From Zygaena filipendulae (lineage: Eukaryota; Arthropoda; Insecta; Lepidoptera; Zygaenidae): a stretch of DNA of 64,000 nucleotides. The translations under genes and the position numbers were made by a program. Below the pieces are notes generated by a model. It ran no database searches. It was not told where the DNA came from and saw only the letters and a program-made list of their open reading frames with translations. Of the stretch, positions 41,901 to 52,593 are shown piece by piece. Position 1 is the first letter of the stretch. Each line of letters opens with the position of its first letter. The stretch is taken from contig OU015670.1 of NCBI GenBank assembly GCA_907165275.2, forward strand, positions 9,141,501 to 9,205,500, given 5' to 3'.

Positions 41901-44900
41901 GAATTTGTAGTGGGTAATCTCTGGATTTACTGAACCAATTTTAAAAATTATTTCACTTATAAGAAGCTACAGTGATCTTGAGTAACATAGAGTGTTTTTT
42001 TTTTTCGGAATTCCCGCGGGAACTCCGGAGATTGTGAGTTTGTGAGGTTGTAGGGGGGTAATCTCTGGATGGATCTAATGAACCGATTTTGAAAATTCTT
42101 TCACTTTTAAAAAGCTTCAGTGATCCTGAGTGACATAGGGTACTTTTTATCCCGGAATTCCCGCGGGGGTCAGCTAGTTTTTGATATACCTACATAGTGG
42201 TGTAACCAAGAAAATGTTGGAAACCCCTGATCTACATAATATGTTGGCTCTCTAGTTATTATATTCCTTTCTAGATTCTTGTTTGTTGTTGTTGTGTGGT
42301 CAGATATCGAGTTGGACCATGGGCAGGTGACGGGCATCATGTCGCACATCGTGGTCACCGACGACATGGTCGCCAACAGCTTCGAGCACGTCAAGGGCGA
42401 GCTGGCCGACCTCACCGGGTGCGTGTCCGAATTAATAATTATAATAATAATAAAATTGTTTATTTCCATCAGAAAGGTGTACAAAAAAAATATGAAACTC
42501 AGCCAATTAGCTACTTGACAAAATTTTTTTTTTAGTCCGTCGTGTAGATTAGTAAAAAATATTGGACACGTATTTTTTCTTTTTTTACGTAATCAAAAAA
42601 CAACAGAGATACATTGAGGTGAAATTTCGCGTGACGTCACAACTCGGTGCGGTTTGTATGGGGCTTATAATGAATATTGACGTCACGAGTCCCCCACCCT
42701 AAACTTTAATGCGCTTTATCTATGTTCATTTTCATTAAATTGAAAAAGCAAAAAATACGTGTCTATTATTTTTTTATTTTCTAACTGACGGACTAATTAG
42801 AATTTTGATTTTCATACCTTGGAGAATACCCAATTATTATATTATTCACTTCAAAAACATTTCTTGCTGATAACGCGCCTCCCAAAAAGTCAGTAGAAAA
42901 ATTGCCTCTTATACCACTTTGTCCCCGCAGATCGGTGCCGGAGCCGCAGCTGGCGACCATAGTGGTGGAAGCGCCTCGTATCATAGATACACCCGACAGA
43001 AAAGTCAAGGTGGAAAAGGAACCGCCGAAGGGCTACACCACCGAGCTGATGACTGAGGAGGAGATGTTGGCAACCAGGTGAGTCTTAAAGGGGCATCCAT
43101 TAATTTATAACAAACAAAATAAGCGAAAAAATAATACTTTTGGTAGTTTTTCAGCATATGAAGAAAATAAATTAATTGAAAAATCATCACTTTTACAAAA
43201 AAGCTTACAACTACACTCACAAAGTGCACAATACATGTAGCTCACTAATCGTACCACGCACACAGCGAGCGATGCATCAGCTGATCGAATGCTACTCAGG
43301 TCATTGACCTTAAAATACCAGCAATGTGTGTGTGTACAAGCTATTGACACTATTAAGCTATTTACAGCGATGATAGCTCAGTGGTTAGTGCGTTCGGATT
43401 AAACGCTTCAAGGTGTAGGTTCAAATCCTAACAATGAGCTTGAGCTGTTGGTGAAGGAAAACATCATGAGGAAACCATAGCATGGTGGTAACTGGTAGGG
43501 CGCTCTCTAGTGCCCGGCTGGCTAGCTACCACCTTCGAGTTGCAAATCTGTCGCCGAGCACCTAACGGTGTGTTCCGGCAGCCCCACTTGAAAGCCAGTT
43601 CCCATCCCCGTTCCAGGTCGGCAACGCACCTGCATGCTTTCTGGTGTTGCAGATGTCCATGGGTGGCGGTAATCACTTACCATCAGGTGTACCACTTGCC
43701 CGTTTGCCCCTATGACATAAAAAAAAAAAAATGAATGGCGATCGCCTTCACAGGTTGTTTTCTTTTTGATTGATTTATTTTGTTTAATTTTTTTTCATTT
43801 CTTTTGTTTTATGAACGTATATGTAATCCCATCAAAAACAAACTTGTAAAAAAGTCCCAAGTCTCGCAACTCAGTTCTTCTACAGTAAAAAGTTGTGAGA
43901 TCAATGTAATACCAAGTCGGTTAATTTATTCAGTGCCTACTTAAGGGTCCTTCTGTCTAAAGTTATCATGTTATAAGCTAATCTAATAACATTTTATAGT
44001 GACCATATCAAATTTAAAAATCTTTTATGTTTTAAATAGATTGATTGGCTTGACGATCACGTGAAAACACAATGTATCTCACATGTAATACATAATTATG
44101 GTTCTAAATAATCTAATTTAATTATAATATGTATTACATGTGAGATACATTGTGTTTTCACGTGATCGCCAAGCCAATCAATCTATTTAAAACATAAAAG
44201 ATTTTTAAATTTGATATGGTCACTATAAAATGTTATTAGATTAGCTTATAACATGATAACTTTAGACAGAAGGACCCTTAAGTAGGCACTGAATAAATTA
44301 ACCGACTTGGTATTACATTGATCTCACAACTTTTTACTGTAGAAGAACTGAGTTGCGAGACTTGGGACTTTTTTACAAGTTTGTTTTTGATGGGATCTCA
44401 TTTCTTTTTGTAAATGGTCTTCCTCCTTTGAGCAATTTAGTCTACTTTAATAACTTGAAAGATTTTGGTACAACTTTATAATATAAACACATGCCCCATT
44501 CTTGCTTTTTCATTCCGTTGACCATTGTACCTTTGAACATAATTATGTCTAGGTAACTATATATCTACACTTTATATCTAGGTAGGTAACTAGCTACACT
44601 TATTATTATTATTTATTAATATCTGGGCAACGGCTTAAATAGCTGTTCCCCGCGGTTTAACCCACGTTAATTTCGGAGATCCCGCGGGTATTCTGAGATA
44701 AAAGTACTACCCTATGACCTTTCCTGTACCCTTGACAACGTGTAGTATGCAATAATTAATTCACCCGCGTTGATATCAGAGTTCGCGCAGGAATTCCAGA
44801 AATGAATCCTAGCTAGATCGATTTATGGCCCCCGAAATCTCCTGTATACAAAATTTCATGAAAATCGTTGGAGCATTCAGATTAGGGTAATTTTATCTCG

Positions 44901-47900
44901 GAATTCCCGAAGGATCTCCAAAATTAACGCTGGTGAAATCTCATGAAATTTTGCATGCACGTTGTCAGGGGTAAAGAAAACCTAGGGATATAGGGTACTA
45001 ACTACTTTGCATCTCTGAATTCCCGGGGGATCTCCGAAATTAACGCGGGTAAAACCGCGGGGCACAGCTAGTCTCATATATTTATATGGGATTACAAAGT
45101 TATTTGTGCAGTTGGTACATATAACTGCATATATAACTTTGTAATTCCATACATTTATATGGGATTACAAAGTTATTTATGCAGTTGGTGTATCTAGAAA
45201 ACTGGACCGAAATTGCAAAATATTTTAATTTTTCCTTGATTTATACAATAAACACTAATTGTATTCTAAATTTCAAACTTCTATGTCTGCTAGAAGTGCC
45301 TTAGAATTTTGATGATCGGTCAGTGAGTGAGTGAGTGAGTGAGTGAGTGAGTGAGTGAGTGAGTGAGTGACCTACAAAATTAAGAAACTTTGACTAGTTA
45401 TAATTCTTAAACTACTGGTTCAAATCGAATGAAATTTAAATTATACCGTCTTTATACAATACCTGCTTGTTTACTAAAAATTCAGGCTTCTAGTTTTATC
45501 CACAACGAAGTTATAGGGGGTCGAAAATGGCCTGAATTGCTTCGAGAAAAGGATAGTACGGCCGTGCCGCTTTTGTTGCTCGACTTGGCGGGGGCACTGC
45601 CGTGCCCCCAGATTATAACGGTGTATACTTTGAACATTGTAAATATTTGCAGCTAATTTTGGAACACCTTATATATTACTAGTTGTGCCCTGCGGTTTCA
45701 CCCGCGTTAATTTCAGAGTTCCCGCGGGAATTTTGGGATAGAAAGTACCCTATGTGTTAATTTGATGTATAAGCTATATTACTGTAAAGTTTCATTTAAA
45801 TCCATCCAGTAGTTTTTGCGTGAAGAGTAACAAACATCCATCCATCCATCCATACATACTTACAAACTTTCGCGTTTATAATATTAGTAGGATAGCTAAT
45901 AACAATAATGTTTACAAGTTTGTGAAATTAAGAAGTTTTCACTTCTGACGTTCAGTCCGACGACTGTTTTTTTTTTCCCCAGGGAAGAAGCTAAAAAGAA
46001 AGTGCAATACGCGAGTTCAATATACAAATGTGAACTGTGCATCATCGGCTTCTACGCGCAGCAACAAGTCGAGGACCACTTCGTGACAGCGCACAAAGCG
46101 GTTAGTGTCATCAATCTGTTGTGGGGAGGAAATTATTATTATTTTTTTTTTTATTAAAAACCAATAAGTACAAAATACAAAATTCACATATTTCCAGTGC
46201 AACAAAAACCAAATTTGGTTTGTCTGTGCACTGCGACGGTTTGAGGCTACATTTACATTATTCTCTGTGTTAAACAGTCGATAGATAAACAGATCTTCCG
46301 ACCTATCCCTACTTTATACATATTATGTAGTTTATAAATTAAATTAAGGCTAGGTAGGTAGGTACTAAAAAGACTGGGGTAAGGTAGGTGTATAGTTAGT
46401 TATAGTTATACGTGTGTAGTTAGGATTATGCGAGTGTTTGCCACACTAGCGCCCGTGAAGAGCATGCAAAGCGTGCGTGAGTCATCGAGAGCGGACTAAT
46501 TTTACGGTAAAAAAAAACAATCATGCATTCCCAACCACACACAGCATGATTCTTCTTACAATACCTTAAGGGGATACTAAGTGTAGGATCTTCTATGACT
46601 GCGATAAATCCAATACAATATACTGTTGTGGCTGAGATCCGCTCGTTAGCTATCTAGTCTGAACTTTAAACTTTGTTTGTGGTTAAATAAACTTATTATT
46701 ATTATTAAAAAAACACTCACTTTCGACGCTCTCTCTCTTCCTCGCCCAGAGACCGGGCGTGTCCGCGTGCAAGGTGTGCTTCATGTACCTGGAGCCGAGC
46801 AAGCTGGAGGCGCACGAGCGGCAGCACTACGTGCGGCACGCATGCAAGCTGTGCGGGCACGCAGGCAGCAGCGCGCCGCTCATGGAGCAGCACGTGGCGT
46901 CGCACAGCGCGCCCGCCGTGCCCGCCTCGCTCATACAGATAGGCGACGCGCACGGGAACAAGGTCAGTGACGCGCGCGGCGAGCGGGTCAGGAGTGCGGG
47001 TCGGGTGCGCGTGGCGAGCGGGTCAGGAGTGCGGGTCGGGTGCGCGTGGCGAGCGGGTCAGGAGTGCGGGTGGGGTGCGCGTGGCGAGCGGGTCAGGAGT
47101 GCGGGTGGGGTGCGCGTGGCGAGCGGGTCAGGAGTGCGGGTGGGGTGCGCGTGGCGAGCGGGTCAGGAGTGCGGGTCGGGTGCGCGTGGCGAGCGGGTCA
47201 GGAGTGCGGGTGGGGTGCGCGTGGCGAGCGGGTCAGGAGTGCGGGTGGGGTGCGCGTGGCGAGCGGGTCAGGAGTGCGGGTCGGGTGCGCGTGGCGAGCG
47301 GGTCAGGAGTGCGGGTGGGGTGCGCGTGGCGAGCGGGTCAGGAGTGCGGGTCGGGTGCGCGTGGCGAGCGGGTCAGGAGTGCGGGTCGGGTGCGCGTGGC
47401 GAGCGGGTCAGGAGTGCGGGTGGGGTGCGCGTGGCGAGCGGGTCAGGAGTGCGGGTCGGGTGCGCGTGGCGAGCGGGTCAGGAGTGCGGGTCGGGTGCGC
47501 GTGGCGAGCGGGTCAGGAGTGCGGGTCGGGTGCGCGTGGCGAGCGGGTCAGGAGTGCGGGTGGGGTGCGCGTGGCGAGCGGGTCAGGAGTGCGGGTCGGG
47601 TGCGCGTGGCGAGCGGGTCAGGAGTGCGGGTCGGGTGCGCGTGGCGAGCGGGTCAGGAGTGCGGGTGGGGTGCGCGTGGCGAGCGGGTCAGGAGTGCGGG
47701 TCGGGTGCGCGTGGCGAGCAGGTCAGGAGTGCGGGTGGGGTGCGCGTGGCGAGCGGGTCAGGAGTGCGGGTCGGGTGCGCGTGGCGAGCGGGTCAGGAGT
47801 GCGGGTCGGGTGCGCGTGGCGAGCGGGTCAGGAGTGCGGGTCGGGTGCGCGTGGCGAGCGGGTCAGGAGTGCGGGTCGGGTGCGCGTGGCGAGCGGGTCA

Positions 47901-50900
47901 GGAGTGCGGGTCGGGTGCGCGTGGCGAGCGGGTCAGGAGTGCGGGTCGGGTGCGCGTGGCGAGCGGGTCAGGAGTGCGGGTCGGGTGCGCGTGGCGAGCG
48001 GGTCAGGAGTGCGGGTTGGGTGCGCGTGGCGAGCGGGTCAGGAGTGCGGGTCGGGTGCGCGTGGCGAGCGGGTCAGGAGTGCGGGTTGGGTGCGCGTGGC
48101 GAGCGGGTCAGGAGTGCGGGTGGGATGCGCGTGGCGAGCGAGTCATTCGCGGTTGCTCAATAATGAATTTTTATTTCTATAGGCACAAGGTAGACCACGA
48201 AAGCGCAAGGTGCAGGAGACGCCTAAAACGCCTCCAAAGCCGGGCGACCTGCGCAAGCTGCTGTCCAAAACCACCATCGAGGGGTACCAGTGCTTGGAGT
48301 GCGATATGTTCTTCAAGTGAGTATACTTGAATACTTATAATATGCAGATCGTAACTATGCTATTATAAATACGAAATATATTTTTGTATGTAAGTACCGT
48401 ATAATACTTTCATATACATTTAGTGAAAAATTGTTAATTTGGAATTACAAACAAAAACTTCAATTCAATTAATATGTTTGTATGTATAGATAAAATTTGT
48501 ATATTTGTGCGAGATAATATTATGTGATTCTTATAATTTGTGTGGAATACAAAGCTTCAATATCAATATCAATGTATAGATAATGTGAATGTGTGTATGT
48601 ATGTAAGGAGCTCCCGCGCTCGCAAGAACCACGTGGCGCGCTTCCACCGCGAGGGGCTGCAGTGCGACCACTGCAAGAAGCGCTTCGTGAACCGCACCAC
48701 GCTCACCACGCACCTCAAGTGAGTCAGTCAGTCAGTCGGTTGGTCGGTGCAGCCCCCCTAGCCAAGTTGACAGCGTATGATCGTTAACGCTATACCAAAC
48801 CAAGGAAAGAAAGAAGATAGAAAAGGAGTTTATTGGTCCCCATTTAAAAGGTACAAAATAAGAGACAGAAAAAATAGAAAGTCTAACAGATATTGCGAAG
48901 GAGATAGAAGGGTGTGCTGTGTGGGGGCCAGTCGGTCACTGTCTCAGTATAAATGCTTCATTATGTCTGTGGGGCAGAACATAATGAAGCGCTGGTCTTC
49001 CGACAGGGCCGCAATACAGTCGCGTCACAAACGTATCGTCCCGTCACGTGGCCAAAAGTTCATACTGTGGTGACCACTTGACCTGACGGGATAGATTGTC
49101 GACTTGGCTTAGGGGACTTGTATTTAACGGATTGCCAGTTTGCCAATACGGCTCTAAGTCCCCCCCCCCCCCCCCCCCGCCCCGCGCAGGCTGCACGCGG
49201 GCCCGCTGCCGCGCGCCGAGTGCCCCGTGTGCCACAAGATGGTGCGCGTCATCCAGCTCAAGTACCACGTGCAGCGGCACCAGACCAAGAGCAACTACGA
49301 GTGCCGCGACTGCAGCAAGGTGTTCTCGCACCTCGCCACCTACCAGGCGCACCTCAAGTACTCGAGGGCGCACGCCACCGACACCGTGTTCAAGTGAGTC
49401 GCGCTCACTCACTACTCACTCACTCACTCATTCACTCACTGCGGTGCGGTGTGAGTACCGCCAGCTCGATGGGCGCGACAGTGGCAAAGCGCGTGGACCG
49501 ATCAGGGCCCTTATTTACTATGACCAAAACGCGTCGCGTTAAGATAAGGCGCCACTTAAATTGCTATTCCCTCGTGTTCAAAGAAGTTTCTCTTTAAAAA
49601 AATACATTTACAACGTTTCTTTTGTCGTTATATTTTTTGACATTATATATTTAAATTTCTTATATTTTTGCATCTGGAGCGTTTGGAATTGTGTTTTTGG
49701 GTCGCGCGTTATGGGCAAGGAATGTTGTTGGTCATAGTGAATAAGGGCCCAGATGACCTTGATATCCAATCGGGTGAACTTAAAATCCTATCTAGTGACC
49801 TTGACGTCCGATCGGTGACTTAGATATTCGATTGGGTGACTATGACTTCCGATCGGTTGACCTTGATATCCGATCGGGTGACCTTAACATTTTATGGGGT
49901 GACTTCGAAGTGAATGAATGAACGTATTAAGTGTTTATTTGCCCGATGGGGAACAACGGGGATCGAACACGCGACACCTGACGAACCAGTCAAATTCTTT
50001 AATCAATAGAGTCTAGACCAACAGTGTCATTGAACCGGACCTTCAAGCTGGTTTCTATTTTATTTCCATATTCCGTGCGCGTGACATCTGGATAAAATCA
50101 CAAGCATAATATTTATCTGAAATAAATTCCAGTCCTTCGAGCCGGATCCCAGTGAAACTTTTGGTCCTTCGGTCCGGAGTGTGTGAGTGATTCCGCCGTG
50201 TGCCCGCAGGTTCCCGTGCCCCATGTGCAACAAAGGCTACCCGACAAAGGAAGCGATGCAGGACCACTTCAACTACCAGCACTTGGGGAAGACCTCGCAC
50301 AAGTGTCCCGTTTGCGATAAGGTTTAACTATTTTACTATCGCAATAGCCTTTTTCCCCTCAGTTTGATCCGCGTGTGAATTTCAGCATACCCTCGCCCTC
50401 TACAAACTATTACAGTGTTGTAGTTCGGGAAGAAATCCAGCTGGAATTCCGAAGTTACGCCGGTGAAACCACGGGACACACCTAGTTAATATATTATATC
50501 CGCTTCGTCTGGAACCGGAGTGAATAGTGATTTCGGCTAGCGCAGTCTCCGAATTTGTAACCAGGCGGCCGTACGCCACTCGTCACAAATTATTCCACTC
50601 CTAAAAATCTATTTATTATTGAAACTATCCGGAGGTCTTTCTTACCCCCTCCCAAAGTACGAACCTAACATTTAAAATTTGAAATTTGCATTTAGACTTG
50701 TGGATATTTGTCAGAGTTTAGTGACGCGTGTATTGTTGTCACCAGCCGATAGCGTCCCGGGCCAACGTGGAGAAGCACATAATGCGCGTCCACGGAGAGA
50801 AGAAACCAAAGCCGCGGAGTCACGTGTGCGACGTGTGCGGGAAGGGATTCACTGTGAGTAGTCGCACACATTCACGATTATATACTTCAGTTTTGCAAAC

Positions 50901-52271
50901 AAATGCACGAACTACCTCGATGCCACCCCATTGAATAAACGAGCTACTTTCCAAGTAATCCCAATAATAGACCTTAAAATGAAAGTGGCAAATAACACTC
51001 AGTGTCGAGTTCAAAAAGAAGAAAAAATAATAATAATAATAGACCGCGTCACTTCATTAATATATCCTCATTAATATAAACCACGTAACCCCATTAATAT
51101 CCCCACGTTACCCCATTTAATATCCCCACGTTACCCCATTAATACAACACGTCACCCCATTAATACTTCACGTTACCCCATTAATACACCACGTTACTCC
51201 ATTAATACACGACGTTACCCCATTAATACACGTTACCCCATTAATACACCAAGTTACCCCATTAATACACGACGTTACCCCATTAATACACCACGTTACC
51301 CCATTAATACACCACGTTACTCCATTAATTAACGTTACTCCAACAGCGATGATAGCTCAGTGGTTGGTGCGTTCGGATTAAACGCCGCAAGGTGTAGGTT
51401 CAAACCCTAACAATGAGCTTGAGCTGTCGGTGAAGGAAAACATCGTGAGGAAACTATAGCATGGTGGTAGGGCGCTCTCTAGTGCCCGGCTGGCTAGCTA
51501 CCACCTTCAAGTTGCAAATCTGTCGCCAAGCACCTAACGGTGTGTTCCGGCAGCCCCACTTGAAAGCCAGTTCCCATCCCCATTCCAGGTCGGCAACGCA
51601 CCTGCATGCCTTCTGGTGTTGCAGATGTCCATGGACGGCGGTAATCACTTACCATCAGGTGTACCACTTGCCCGTTTGCCCCCTATGACATAAAAAAAAA
51701 AAATAATAATACCCCCACGTTACCCCATTAATACCCCACGTTACCCATTAATACCCCATGTTACCCCATTAATAAACGTCACCCCATTAATACCCCCACG
51801 TTACCCCATTAATACCCCCACGTTACCCCATTAATACCCCCATGTTACCCCATTAATACCCCCATGTTACCCCATTAATACAACACGTCACCCCATTAAT
51901 ACTCCACGTTACCCCGTTAATACACCACGTCACCTCATTAATACACCACGTTACTCTATTAATATACCATGATACCCCTATGAATATAAACCACTTCACT
52001 ACTTACACACTACCCCATTAATACATATTAAGCTATCTTTCACTTAATTTTTGTATCAGTTTTTGACTAAAACTCATTTATCCATCACTAGGACAAGAAA
52101 GCTCTCACCCAACACGAGGTCATCCACTCCAAGGAACGCCCGCTCACGTGCGACATCTGCCAGCAGTCGTTCAGGCAAAAAGCGTCCTTATACACACATA
52201 GGAAGAGGGTCCACAAAGTGTTTCCCGCGAAAAAGGTCGTGGAGTTCATGGAGTCTAAAGTCGATACTTAG
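38232..52271 (+). CDS. Gene D: ZAD protein with 11 C2H2 fingers and an AT-hook-like motif (13 exons, 662 aa)
   Basis: Exons: 38232..38372, 38853..38999, 40858..41116, 42304..42418, 42931..43077, 45983..46100, 46750..46962, 48183..48316, 48608..48718, 49190..49393, 50210..50321, 50746..50853, 52092..52271 (TAG). All GT/AG; phases join to 1989 nt. Order: ZAD; glycine-rich acidic linker (exons 3-5) ending LMTEEEMLATREEAKKK; finger 1 in exon 6; fingers 2-3 in exon 7; an AT-hook-like GRPRKRK at the start of exon 8; fingers 4-11 to the C-terminus, five split by introns. Finger 7 has H-x6-H (HLKYSRAH), as in genes B and C, and exon 11 (112 nt) equals exon 9 of gene B. Inferred role: nuclear DNA-binding regulator. 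Introns contain MITEs, SINEs, a large inverted repeat and a 35-bp minisatellite. Head-to-head with gene C. Confidence 0.9.
39250..39310. repeat. Perfect 26-bp hairpin with 9-nt loop
   Basis: GTTACACACAAATGCATTTC... (39250..39275) is exactly inverted at 39285..39310. Surrounding GTTAC/GTAAC-rich sequence (39120..39370) suggests a foldback element. It lies in intron 2 of gene D. Confidence 0.7.
39585..40300. mobile_element. Older MITE copy interrupted by two retroposons
   Basis: MITE core words (AAAAATATTGAACTCGTATT, ATATTGAGTCGAAATGTCGC, GTGACATCACAAGCC, GAAAAAGCAAAATATAAGTG) are separated by an antisense CCCGCGGG-type copy (39775..39917) and a sense copy (39966..40213). The nesting gives an order of insertion. 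Confidence 0.6.
40318..40500 (-). repeat. CCCGCGGG-type retroposon copy
   Basis: Antisense copy: GGAATTCCTGCGAGAATACC...AAAAAGTACCCCATGTCCTT...TGAACCTCTGACAACGTGTA...CACTTTCACATTTATAATAG. It lies just before the MITE at 40517 in intron 2 of gene D. Confidence 0.7.
40517..40846. mobile_element. 330-bp MITE, terminal variant AATGGGSATGTKGACT
   Basis: Ends AATGGGGATGTGGACT and AGTCAACATGCCCATT; very similar to 8780..9109. It ends only 11 bp before the exon 3 acceptor of gene D, so the pyrimidine and branch-site region of that intron must lie largely within the MITE. Confidence 0.8.
41563..42180 (+). repeat. Tandemly amplified CCCGCGGG-type retroposon (about four partial units)
   Basis: AATCTCTGGAACTACTGAAC...CCGATTTTGAAAATTCTTTC...CAGTGATCCTGAGTG...GGAATTCCCGCGGGAACTCC recurs at roughly 120-150 bp spacing (starts near 41630, 41780, 41920, 42060). 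It fills most of intron 3 of gene D. 41117..41562 shows no recognisable feature. Confidence 0.75.
42505..42835. mobile_element. 330-bp-class MITE, terminal variant AATTGGGTA
   Basis: Inverted relative of 2126..2466: starts AATTAGCTACTTGAC and ends GAGAATACCCAATT, with TGACGTCA words inside. It ends 95 bp before the exon 5 acceptor of gene D. Confidence 0.72.
43368..43732 (+). repeat. tRNA-derived SINE, family 1 (full length)
   Basis: The head GATGATAGCTCAGTGGTTAG (A box) and GTAGGTTCAAATCCTAACAA (B box) is followed by a 290-bp body ending ACCATCAGGTGTACCACTTG...CCCCTATGACAT plus oligo-A. A near-identical copy is at 51351..51703 and a 3' fragment at 9567..9692. The tRNA-like part is not a functional tRNA because it runs into the body without an acceptor stem. 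Confidence 0.85.
43826..44396. repeat. Large inverted repeat: two 269-bp arms, 33-bp spacer
   Basis: The left arm 43826..44094 (starting ATCCCATCAAAAACAAACTT) is repeated inverted at 44128..44396. The equal arm lengths show no net insertion or deletion; I noticed only a single mismatch (CTTGACGATC against CTTGGCGATC). No ORF and no clear target duplication. It lies in intron 5 of gene D, so the primary transcript would fold into a long double-stranded stem. Confidence 0.92.
44640..45075. repeat. Several CCCGCGGG-type retroposon fragments
   Basis: Antisense fragments at about 44640..44830 and sense fragments at about 44880..45075 (ending AAAACCGCGGGGCACAGCTAG). A 40-bp inverted/direct motif TTTATATGGGATTACAAAGT follows at 45078..45190. 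Confidence 0.6.
45324..45371. repeat. (GTGA)n microsatellite
   Basis: About 11 copies of GTGA following CGGTCA, inside an otherwise unassigned block 45190..45660 of intron 5 of gene D. The 75-codon frame at 45429..45656 has no recognisable motif. Confidence 0.85.
45672..45893 (-). repeat. CCCGCGGG-type retroposon with (CATC)n
   Basis: Antisense copy from TACTAGTTGTGCCCTGCGGT to TTTATAATATTAGTAGGATA; same subfamily as 5668..5876 and 22995..23218. Confidence 0.8.
46980..48140. repeat. 35-bp minisatellite in intron 7 of gene D
   Basis: About 33 units of GAGCGGGTCAGGAGTGCGGG + TCGGGTGCGCGTGGC, with a TCGGG/TGGGG variant switching between units. It begins 17 bp after the exon 7 donor (AAG|GTCAGTGACG). 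Because 35 is not a multiple of 3 and the unit lacks stops, all three plus frames stay open (380-523 codons); none is coding. Confidence 0.95.
48790..49080. repeat. Repeat shared with 7905..8045
   Basis: AAAAGGAGTTTATTGGTCCC...GGTACAAAATAAGAGACAG...GGTGTGCTGTGTGGGGGCC...CACTGTCTCAGTATAAA, then a hairpin-like TTCATTATGTCTGTGGGGCAGAACATAATGAA and further sequence to 49080. It lies in intron 9 of gene D. Confidence 0.6.
49160..49178 (+). repeat. C19 homopolymer in the polypyrimidine tract of gene D exon 10
   Basis: Nineteen consecutive C, then GCCCCGCGCAG and exon 10 at 49190. It serves as, or replaces, the polypyrimidine tract of the acceptor. Confidence 0.85.
49394..50209. other. Intron 10 of gene D: microsatellite and degenerate minisatellite
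   Basis: A (CACT)n stretch starts 8 bp after the donor (about 49402..49440). A degenerate 24-25-bp repeat (CCTTGATATCCGATCGGGTGA) runs from about 49750 to 49905. No gene seen. Confidence 0.6.
51055..52035. repeat. About 20-bp minisatellite in intron 12 of gene D, split by a SINE
   Basis: Units of CACGTTACCCCATTAATAC with variants on both sides of a family-1 SINE at 51351..51703. The two halves clearly belong to one array. Confidence 0.85.
51351..51703 (+). repeat. tRNA-derived SINE, family 1, inserted in a minisatellite
   Basis: Near-identical to 43368..43732: same A and B boxes, body and oligo-A end (AAAAAAAAAAATAATAAT). The insertion point is within the CACGTTACCCCATTAATAC array. Confidence 0.85.
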
Positions 52272-52291
52272 TGGACGCAAGTGTGTGTTAT

Positions 52292-52577
52292 CTAGTCGGT
52301 GCCAGAATCGTGAGGGCTAAAATCGGCGCCAGAATCGTGTGAACAATAGTCGACAAGATCGTACGGAACATTATCGGCGCCCGAATCATGTGAAATAAAG
52401 TCGGTGCCAGAATCGTACGAACAATAGTCGACGCCAGGATCGTACAGAACTTTATCGACGACCGAATTATGCGAACTAAAGTCGGTGCCAGAATCGTTTG
52501 ACCTATTGTCGATGCCATGACTATGAGAACTGTAGTCGGCGCCAGAATCGTGCGAACTATAGTCGATGGCAGAGATA
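52292..52577. repeat. 28-bp minisatellite in the 3' UTR of gene D
   Basis: About ten units of GTCGGTGCCAGAATCGTG + ARRRCTAAA with divergence, beginning 21 bp after the gene D stop codon, hence transcribed in its 3' UTR. Confidence 0.85.
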
Positions 52578-52587
52578 AACAAACAAT

Positions 52588-52593
52588 AATAAA
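52588..52593 (+). terminator. Candidate poly(A) signal of gene D
   Basis: AATAAA 317 bp after the stop codon and just past the 3' UTR minisatellite. Confidence 0.4.

Noticed and set aside
43371..43436. tRNA gene
   Set aside because: A and B boxes are present, but the sequence continues into a 290-bp SINE body with oligo-A and recurs at 51351; the same holds for the tRNA-like heads at 19550 and 22640.
46759..48330. Plus-strand ORFs of 380-523 codons
   Set aside because: They arise from read-through of the exon 7 donor of gene D into a stop-free 35-bp minisatellite. All three frames are open, and the exon boundary is fixed by phase agreement with exon 8.
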